Below are positions 56,284 through 64,000 of a stretch of 64,000 nucleotides of DNA, piece by piece. The notes below the pieces were generated by a model. That model ran no database searches, had not been told where the DNA came from, and saw nothing but the letters and a program-made list of their open reading frames with translations. Within the stretch, counting starts at the first letter, position 1. Each line of letters starts with the position of its first letter. The stretch is from Mesocentrotus franciscanus (lineage: Eukaryota; Echinodermata; Echinoidea; Camarodonta; Strongylocentrotidae). The position numbers and the translations under genes are program-made. The stretch is from assembly GCA_037976565.1 (NCBI GenBank), contig CP137671.1, positions 14,259,229-14,323,228 on the forward strand. The letters are read 5' to 3'.

Positions 56284-57279
56284 ACGTTACTCAGTTTCGA
56301 CCCAGAGTTAGTAGGGACTTTTAGATTTGCACGACGAGCACGTTCGGCGCTTAACTAAGCACAACTTTGGAGCTGAACTTAGTAAATTTCTAAAGGGTTC
56401 GAATCCTTTTTTTGTGATGTTGAACAATATATTGTGACTCAAGGTGAATGAATAAACAGCAGAACTTTCTCAAAGGCCATTTCTTAAATTTAAAGTAACA
56501 TTTTTGTTAAGACTTGGCTTTTATCTCCTTTTTTATTTAGTAAGGAACATCCTATTATGATAGGTTATAGATCATTTTGAATCTGAAAATCTACTCTTTC
56601 AAGATCAGACTTTTTTAGACAGAATATTTAGGCAGCAAAATGAGAATTACATCGGTGAAAGATTTATTAATGCTGACGTCCTTTGGTGGTGCTTTTTTCA
56701 ATGCAATTTTCTATTTACAGTATATAACTCATAGAAATCACAATTCTGGATGACGTTAATCTAATTGATGCTAAATACCACAGCCAAAAAAGAGCCTTTT
56801 GAGTCATACTTTTTTTTTATTGACATTTTATAATCATATTTATTTGAAATAGATCGGAAATTTGTCAGGCACTATGTCACAGTGACATTACCGATTCAGC
56901 CAATTTGAGGTGCCCTTACATGGAGTAATTAGCTTTCTTATATTTTGTGTCCATTTTTGCTCAAACTCTTATCAGTCTGCTTCTCTGAATTGTTCTGCTC
57001 TCTTTTAGAGTACTAGTCTACTCATGGTGGATTTTCCTTTAAAATCCCAGAAAATGGAAGATCCTGGTAGCTTCAACCGCTCGTCAACAGCAAAGAGACT
57101 GTGATGATTGCAAGTCAGTGCCGAGTCTGTTTCCGGCAAACTAACGTTGTAGCTATACAGTGGAGTCTGGTGATTTCATCTACCAACCTCTGCTAGTCTG
57201 CACCGATAACACCGATCTATAGGGTTGCGTTTGTATTTCACATTCACCGGCGGAGACCCGACATTTGCCCCTGCTACAA
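56284..57279. other. diverged spacer segment e
   Basis: 56317-56345 is a fragment of the hairpin element at 62939. 56395-56640 matches 20990-21220 plus 21785-21830. 56640-57279 has nothing recognised. Confidence 0.5.
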
Positions 57280-57577
57280 TTGCTGGGTTTTATTTCTTCA
57301 AAGGTATAGGGTTAGGGCTATAGGGTTACATTTTGGTTTTAGTTTAAGTATAAGGTAAGGATTATGGTAAGTAGAGCGTTGGATTCAGGGTTAAAATTCA
57401 GAATTCGCTTACTGTAGGAGATTGACGCGGAGATTTTGTCACATGAGCAAGTGTCGTACAACTTTCCCATTATTCATTTTGAGCAACTCGCAATTAGATG
57501 CGCAAGCCGCTAGTCGTAACGCTCCCAGTACATTATTTTCTTATTTTCTTATTATCTCTTGTAGCATTCGCGGACCA
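57280..57577 (+). pseudogene. 5' flank of a third protease copy, truncated
   Basis: Homologous to 21938-22237 upstream of gene B (shared GAGCAAGTGTCGTACAACTT and CGCTAGTCGTAACGC). Similarity stops at about 57577, a few bases short of the position of the proposed start codon. Sequence related to 17790-17960 follows instead, so no coding exon of this copy is present here. Confidence 0.65.
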
Positions 57578-57599
57578 TCCTGACATTATTAATAAATTC

Positions 57600-58085
57600 G
57601 GAAAAATCGTCCGGTGTAGAATCACTTTTGGGTGGTATATCTCCGCCAACTATAGATGTAACGTCGTTTAATACGTCGAGACAGTTGCGCCCTTCCTGTC
57701 GTGCCTAAGAAGAAAGATTCAGTTAACAAGGATTATAACAAGTGTATGAAAAGCAAACTATAAAATCTATTAAATGCTCAGTGTAATATAAATGTCCTTA
57801 GTTGCAGGGTTGTCTCTTAACAAGTTAAAATTCCTCCCCAGTGACTTGGCTGGATGCTCACTTGTGGAGTGGTAGGTGAGTACCAACAGGATATGAAAAT
57901 TGGATAATTGCATATAATTGAGTATTATTGCAGGGCCCGTAGGTAGGGCAGTATTAATAGACTACCCTGTGTAAATAAGACGCAATTATTCTGTTTCATT
58001 ATTAGTTACTACCTTATCTTTTTTTCATTTGCCCTGCGAACATTTTCCTGACGAGATTGTAGTCTATCTATTTGAATTTACTTAA
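57600..58085. other. spacer segments c' and a
   Basis: 57600-57780 matches 17790-17960; 57905-58085 matches 10110-10310. This shows that the spacer itself is a repeated unit with altered order. No gene. Confidence 0.6.
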
Positions 58086-58337
58086 CCCTACAAAATATAG
58101 GAATGAAATCTCACGGAATACATTCGTGGCAATGAAAGAATTTTACAGCAAATGCCATTACGAACTGCTACGAACGCCATACGAACGATTTTCAGACAAT
58201 GGAAATTCGGGAAGACAATGGAAAAACTGGGAGATTCGTACGAAATTATCGTTCGTACGGACCTTTGTGACCGTAGCAAAAGATTTTTACTTTTTTGTGG
58301 CACTTCATGATCATTTTGAACCGCAATTTTTGTAGGG
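58085..58337. mobile_element. about 250-bp MITE with CCCTACAAAA ends
   Basis: The ends CCCTACAAAATAT and ATTTTTGTAGGG are inverted. It lies at the point where homology to the copy A spacer (10310) stops. Internal GAACG/CGTTC blocks are mutually inverted. TSD uncertain. Confidence 0.5.
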
Positions 58338-58389
58338 CTTCAATATTATACCATATCACAGACACTGATAACACGTAGGGCCATGCATC

Positions 58390-60211
58390 TCAGATGTAAC
58401 ATTGTTATACGATGCCTTTAAACATAAGTTTAAAATAATTGGTCTAACTGAAACCTGGTTGTGTGATACATCATCAATATATTTGTATGATTTAGCAAAT
58501 TATGATTTTATATACAATAATCGACAAAACAAACGTGGTGGTGGTACTGGTATGTACATTGATAAATCGTTTCAGTATAAAGAGAAAAGAGAATTAACAG
58601 TTGCTACTGATTCAATTGAAAGTCTTTTTATTGAATTAGATAATAAACAGAACGAGAATACAATTATTGATGTTATATACCGTCCACCTGGACAATCGAT
58701 AGACCTCTTTCTAAGCGAATTCACCACTATTTTGAACAAAATCAATGCAAGTTCTCATAACTGTTTCATCATGGGTGATATAACGAGTGTTTCCCTATTA
58801 AATCTGTTCGGAAGAGAACACGTAATAAAAACAGTGGATCACTCGAGATTTACTTAAATTATGTCGTAAAAGATCGAAGTGATATAAGAAATAACTTTTT
58901 TAAAATTCAAATTCAAGTGAAAAAAAAAAAATTTTAAATCGTTATTTTGTAACATCTAAACTACAACAGGCTAAGAGAGAACTTTATTATAAAAAAAGTT
59001 TATTGATGTTAAAAATAATTCTAAATCTACCTGGAATTTGATGAATATGATCTTAAAAAGTAATAAGAAAACAAAGAATATTGATACCATATGTGTGAAT
59101 GATAATACTTTTTTCTAATATTTTAGACATCACATATGCCTTTAATAACTTCTTTGTGAGTGTCGGTGGAAAATTATGGCAAAAACAACCAGGTGCTTCT
59201 AATAACTCTTTTTATTCTTACTTGACAAGTCCTAATAATTATCACACAGCCTTTTTTAAACCTATCACTTTTTCTGAAATACTGAAAATAGTTCATGACA
59301 TGAAAAATGAAACGAGTGCAGGAGTTGACTCAATTAATTAATCAGTGAACCACTATGTAATATATTCACTCAAAGTATTTCAAGCGCAACAGTACCAAAT
59401 GATATGAAAGTTGCAAGATTAACTCCAATTCATAAGAAAGGAAGAACCGATGATGTAAATAACTATCGACCAATGTCTGTTTTAAATATTTTCTCGAAAA
59501 TCTAAGAAAGATGCATTTATCGACGATTATTAGATTAGATAAATAAACATGATATATTGTACAGAAACCACTTTGGATTCAGAGAGGGGCACTCCACATT
59601 TACAGCAATTTTAGAATTAATACATAAAATAAATCGAGCAATTGACAGGGGGGAATTTACCTTAGCAGTTTTTATTGATCTGTCGAAGGCTTTTGATGTA
59701 ATAGATCACTCAATAATATTACAAAAATTAGATTACTATGGAGTTAGAGGTAATACCGCTGAAGTGGTTTGGCAGCTATCTAGATTCAAGAAACGACTTA
59801 CTGCAATTAATAATATAAAATGTGAATATAAAACAGTTAGATATGGAGTGTCTTTACCTTATCTTTATCTTTCCTCAGTCCTCTGTTGTTGAGAATGTAT
59901 GTACGATGTTTTTTGTATATAAAATAAGTTTGTATCTTGTTTATGCTATGCATTTATTTGGGGATCATTCTCATCGAGCCAATTTTGGGTTTCATGATTC
60001 CCCACTTCCTTTTATCTTATGTTAATAATGTGCAAACATGTATATACTTTTGATGTTTTTTTTAAGAGAGAGAAAATAAATGAAATGACATTGAGTTTCA
60101 TTGAGACGGGCTCATACTACATGTATATATATGTATAATTTCTATTTTATATATCTGTCTATATTTTGTGTAAAATGTGGAACAAATAAACTTGAAACTT
60201 GAAAACTTGAA
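58390..60211 (+). pseudogene. CR1/L2-like LINE, damaged, full order preserved
   Basis: The endonuclease part (58402-58857) has IIGLTETWLCDTSSIYLYDL, GGGTGMYIDKS and VIYRPPGQSIDLFLSEF, then MGD. RT pieces follow: NNFFVSVGGKL (59099-59341), RLTPIHKKGRTDDVNNYRPM (about 59415) and FGFREGHSTF then VFIDLSKAFDVIDHSIILQK (59557-59760). The region with the catalytic YADD box and the C-terminal domain is deleted. The 3' UTR runs from about 59890 to the tail CTTGAAACTTGAAAACTTG at about 60185-60211. The copy A spacer lacks it, so it inserted after the duplication. Confidence 0.8.
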
Positions 60212-61930
60212 ACCTCCGAACTGGGAGGATACCAAGATAGATAGACAAAATATAATAAATGGGTCACATCTACCATGCCTAATCGCTTATCATTTTTTTC
60301 CCCTTATGATTTTTTGGTATAGTATTGTTATATGCATTTTTTTTTATTGTAGAATTCAGCCGAAGCTGCGTGACAGAAATAGAGAAAATATTTATGTATA
60401 TATATATATATATATAAATAGTAATCAATCATACTCGCAAATAATTGAATTTTTTCCGATTTGATATGGTGGCCGTGAACTTGTGCCTAGGTGATTTCAT
60501 CGACCTATATGGAAACGTTGTATCATCCGCTCAATCTCACTTGCGTGGATAGAACAAATAAGCATATTTGCATGAAAAAGTGAAGTGTTCTCAAAAGTGC
60601 GTTTCTTTCCAGCATTGGGGTGCCCGGGAGTCAGTTGGGTAACCTTTCAAAAAGTATAATATAAAAATAATAATATGCAATTTCTCTGTGCTTTTGTCGG
60701 AAAAAAACATAGAAATCCAGCACAATGTCGTCTCCTTTTGCATTGGAGAAGAGCAAAATAGTGAGTTTCAATCACACTTCGGCCGCTCTAGCAAGCTCTC
60801 ATTCGTTACATTGTGGTAAGCCGGCTTTGTGGTGAGCGGCTACTGAATAATATTATCATTAGCTTTCTTCTGGTATTAAACTTGTTTTATTATTTGTTAT
60901 TGATTGTACTGTCAAATACCTCATTTTGAAAAATCGCGATTTTTCGTGCACCCGTTTACACTTGTGCCGAAACATCACCGACTGAGCTGCTCAGCGATGT
61001 TTTGGCGTGTTTTGGTTGGTAATGCGCATGCGTGGTCTTCCCAATGCAAAATGCTCAATCATACACAGCGAGTCCAGCACGAACAGTCATGCACGTATAA
61101 CGGTACGTGTGACTACATGGACTACATGTTACCGCACGTACCCCTATAGATGGGACTACATTTACGCTTCCGTGAATGTTTCGCCATGGGTTCGTTGATG
61201 ACATTGCCTTCGATTTATTCCCGAAACAACCGTGGGACATAGAATTATGAGAAGATATTTGGAAGAGAGCTTTGATATACTTTGATTTATCACATACGAA
61301 AGTATAGATTTGGTGTAATGACGGAAAATATGAAAAATACTGAAATATTTTTAGATAAAATAATACAAAAGGATTGCGCTTTGTTTCGCTCAGTTTTCGC
61401 ATATTAAAACAGGGTTTGACAACTATTTGCAATATTTATGAGTTAGAACAACCCTTCTTCTTCCATTTGACATTTCAATCATTTCATTTGGTGGTTTCTA
61501 AAGCGAGGTTTTACAGTTTAGCTGAGACTCTTTCGTAGCGGTTCAGCGTAAACAAGTTGTTCACTTCATGCAACTAAGGCTTCAAGGACGAAAGCTAGCC
61601 ACGTTCCTAAAGTCACGTGACCTAAAATCGCGATTTTACAAGCGCGAGCGTTTATACTTGCGAAACACGCCAAAATATGCCAAAAGATGCCAAAAGATCA
61701 CACTTCGTTTTGGAATGTTTCGGGCTTGGCATTTTTGCCGGTAAAGGGTAGTTGCCTTGGTAAACATCGCGGTCAGGCTCTGGTTTGGCATTTTTTGGCG
61801 TGTTTGGATGACAGTGTAAATGGAGTCAGTTTGTGGTCAACTTCTTTTATGAGACAAAGCCAAGCAAACGTTTCCATATGGCGTGTTCGGTCAACAGAGA
61901 ACTTATGGGCGTGGCATTAGCGATCAACGC
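60212..61930. other. spacer segment b and unassigned sequence
   Basis: 60212-60310 matches 16077-16180. The stretch 60950-61822 starts with CCCGTTTACACTTGTGCCG and ends with GACAGTGTAAATGG, and carries inner GGCGTGTTTTGG / CCAAAATATGCC blocks. It may be a MITE with TTTACACT ends. No gene was recognised. Confidence 0.4.
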
Positions 61931-62530
61931 GATCAGGCAGTCCAAACACCTCAATAAATACCGACAAATCAGTAGGTGTAAAATCACTTTTAGGCCATAT
62001 CTCCACCAACAATAGCTGTCACGTCGTTTCATACGTCGAGACAGATGCGTCTTTCCTGTCGTGCCTGAGAAGAAAGAATCAGTTACCAAGATTTCTCCAA
62101 ACTATATGGTAAGCAAACTGTAACATCTATTAAATGCTCAGTGTAATATAAACCGTGTAGTGTTGACTAATGAACATTTGCTAATGGTAAAGAAAAAAAT
62201 CAGTATGTACAGAGTCATGTATTTTAGTTTCTTTTTAAGCGATATCTGGTACTCTCTGATTTTATAGCCCCTCTAAATATTATACAGACATTGTTTGGTA
62301 GGGTGTGTATGTAACATTTTCGGGACCGCCAAAGGTACTGATGCAGATGATCTGTGCTGAAGAGACTTTACCTGCAACGATGGACGTGGTGGCGGTGATG
62401 GGACACTGGCGCATTTAGTATTTGCAGATTAACCTCTGACAATTTTACCTGGCATCATTTACCCAGGTTATATTTGAAGACATTATAGAGTTCGTTGGGT
62501 GATTTGAAAGGGTTGTCAAACCAATTATAT
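61930..62530. other. spacer segments c/d, right copy
   Basis: Homologous to 17755-18323 (shared AAATCAGTAGGTGTAAAATC). No coding exon. Confidence 0.6.
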
Positions 62531-62908
62531 GTGTGTGGGACGGACCTATAACGTCATCGTCCGAAAGACGAGAGGTGTATATAGGTGTCGTACAGTCGAG
62601 TGGTCTTATCACTAGACTGGAAATGCAAAGGTCGGTACTTATGTCCTTGAACAAGGCATTTCTATCTACATCTCTCTACCCAGGTGTTAAGTGGGTACGC
62701 GGTAGGATGCAAACGTCGATGTGGGTGGATTAGCTTGTGCGCGCCCGTACAAGGGCGATTGACTGGAATCCTCCCCAGGGAAGGGAGAGTGTGCACTGGA
62801 ATGTGCGGAATCGTAGCAGAATTCAGTGACAGGGGTGATAATGTTGTAAGCGTTTTGGGCGGCTAAGTTGTATCTGGTAAAGCGCTTTTTAAGAAACACT
62901 AATTATTA
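62531..62908 (+). repeat. SINE-1 copy
   Basis: Uninterrupted counterpart of 18324-19145. It reads TTGTATCTGGTAAAGCGC where the left copy carries the 409-bp insertion. Confidence 0.8.
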
Positions 62909-62938
62909 AGACGTTACTCAGTTTCGACCCAGAGTTAG

Positions 62939-63123
62939 TAGGGACTTTTAGATTTGCACGACGAGAACGTGGACTGCGACGTGTGACATCCTTTTAAGGC
63001 AATGTGACGTCCTTTTAAGGCACTGGCAGTGCTCGGCAGTGCCTTCAAAGGACGTCACATTGCCTTAAAAGGATGTCAAACGTCGCAGTCCACGTTCTCG
63101 TCGTGCAAATCTAAAAGTTCCTA
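62939..63123. mobile_element. 185-bp near-perfect hairpin MITE
   Basis: The left arm starts GTAGGGACTTTTAGATTTGC and the right arm is its inverse GCAAATCTAAAAGTTCCTA. The arms pair over about 85 bp with few mismatches around a loop near GCAGTGCTCG (about 63026-63036). The copy A spacer at 19160 lacks it. A left-arm fragment is at 56317-56345. Confidence 0.8.
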
Positions 63124-63790
63124 TTTTGTACGCGAAGACAGAGAGGTAATCCCGTACCGTAAAAACAATTCACACCTCCCTTAGCTCAAATGGTTTGTGT
63201 ATCCTTCATATGGTTACATCGTTAGCATTAACCATTATATAATATCAGATAGTAACTTAGCAATTTCATACTAACTTTTTTCTGAATCATATTCCCGTTT
63301 GGTTGTGGCAGTGATGGTGCTATCTACCATTCATTAAATTCGCCCCCAAATAAAAGAATTGCTAAACCTCGTTACATGTGTATTTTTTCAAAACAACATG
63401 CGAATGATATGAATAATAGTATTGCTATATCTCTTAGTTCATTAGTATTAGCACTGTCTTGTTTTAGCACCCTTTTTTCTGCAGCACAAAAATACTTGTG
63501 TGTGTGTGAGGGTGGTTGGGTGCGTTGGGCGCGTGCGCGTGTATGTGTGTGTGTGTGTGTGATGTGTAATGCGCACGTTCGGCGCTTAACTAAGCACAAC
63601 TTTGGAGCTGAACTTAAAGCCCCTCTGCACTAGTTTGGCCAGGAGGGATTAGAGGGATTAGCGTGGTCACTGACAGGTGGTTATCAACTCGGCTCTCAAT
63701 TAACATAAGCAAAAGAGGATCATGGGGGACCAATAGGCACCGCTTAGGTATTGATTTCTATATAGAGGGAGCAAGTAGCTACAAGTAGTA
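63124..63790. other. spacer segment d, right copy
   Basis: Homologous to about 19175-19690, including a (TG)n run at 63541-63562. The GCACGTTCGGCGCTTAACTA block recurs at 56339. No gene. Confidence 0.55.
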
Positions 63791-63792
63791 CA

Positions 63793-64000
63793 GTGTGGCT
63801 TTAATACAACTTGCATGCACCTGATTTTTAGCACTTCGTGTTTTTTTAATACGTTTAGTCTAGTGACAATGTAATTTCGTCTTCAAAATATACAGAATGG
63901 CTTTAATACAACTTGCACCTGATTTTTAGCACTTCGTGTTTTTTTAATACGTTTAGTCTAGTGACAATGTAATTTCGTCTTCAAAATATACAGAATTAGA
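63793..64000. repeat. about 100-bp tandem dimer
   Basis: Two direct copies starting TGGCTTTAATACAACTTGCA and ending CTTCAAAATATACAGAAT. The second runs to the window edge. The left spacer copy (about 19655-19735) has a single unit. Confidence 0.85.

Noticed and set aside
57436..57580. Start of a coding exon for a third protease copy
   Set aside because: The open frame here is in the conserved upstream flank. The part encoding the catalytic domain edge (LDRIDQ) is absent.
60950..61822. Possible MITE with TTTACACT ends
   Set aside because: The matching ends are only about 8-10 bases and no TSD or empty site could be shown, so it is mentioned only as a spacer note.

Overview
This window is animal nuclear DNA. 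It has an intron-rich gene with GT/AG splice junctions, wide AT-rich non-coding stretches, long (TAA)n, (GA)n and (TA)n microsatellites, relics of several LINE groups (Jockey/I-like, RTE-like, CR1/L2-like, Tx1/L1-like), tRNA-related SINEs and many terminal-inverted-repeat DNA elements. The mix suggests a marine invertebrate, most likely an echinoderm. That is an inference from repeat style and protease type; no species marker was seen.

The only convincing host gene is a secreted-type subtilisin-family (S8, proteinase K-like) serine protease on the + strand, present as a tandem pair. Copy A enters from the left edge with only its last three coding exons (1-149, 1948-2140, 2815-3008). Copy B is readable from a signal-peptide-like start at 22243 through six exons to a stop at 31689, with all four catalytic positions intact (Asp68, His103, Asn196, Ser273 of a modelled 344-residue protein). 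The 5' flank of a third, broken copy lies at 57280-57577.

Most of the window is a tandem segmental duplication. Bases 1-10065 (A) correspond to 28688-46290 (B). The spacer upstream of gene B (about 10110-22240) recurs, more diverged and rearranged, in 55890-64000. Each copy therefore shows the empty site for insertions in the other. This dates several elements and exposes their target-site duplications (TSDs). Only in A: a 1.0 kb iteron foldback element (5291-6315, TSD GTCGAAAA), an 829-bp iteron element (8974-9802, TSD GCTTTCCC), a 409-bp insertion in a SINE (18691-19099, TSD GTATTTGA) and a 532-bp TTAA element (21225-21756). Only in B: a 7.6 kb TIR element (32198-39843, TSD TTA) carrying nested elements, an 855-bp TIR element (about 45413-46267), a CR1/L2-like LINE (about 58390-60211) and a 185-bp near-perfect hairpin (62939-63123).

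Other landmarks are an RTE-like LINE antisense in intron 1 of gene B (22811-25175), a chain of LINE relics at 12030-17680, a LINE split by a 2.25 kb TIR element (42834-47540), a second iteron foldback element (47972-50039), a frameshifted hAT transposase C-terminal remnant (50115-50370), and a young LTR element on the minus strand with 1.17 kb LTRs and only 410 bp between them (52802-55548).

The most notable pattern is a set of foldback DNA elements whose long inverted ends are arrays of short iterons. Two have 8-bp TSDs proven by empty sites. They are probably non-autonomous and perhaps hAT-mobilised.
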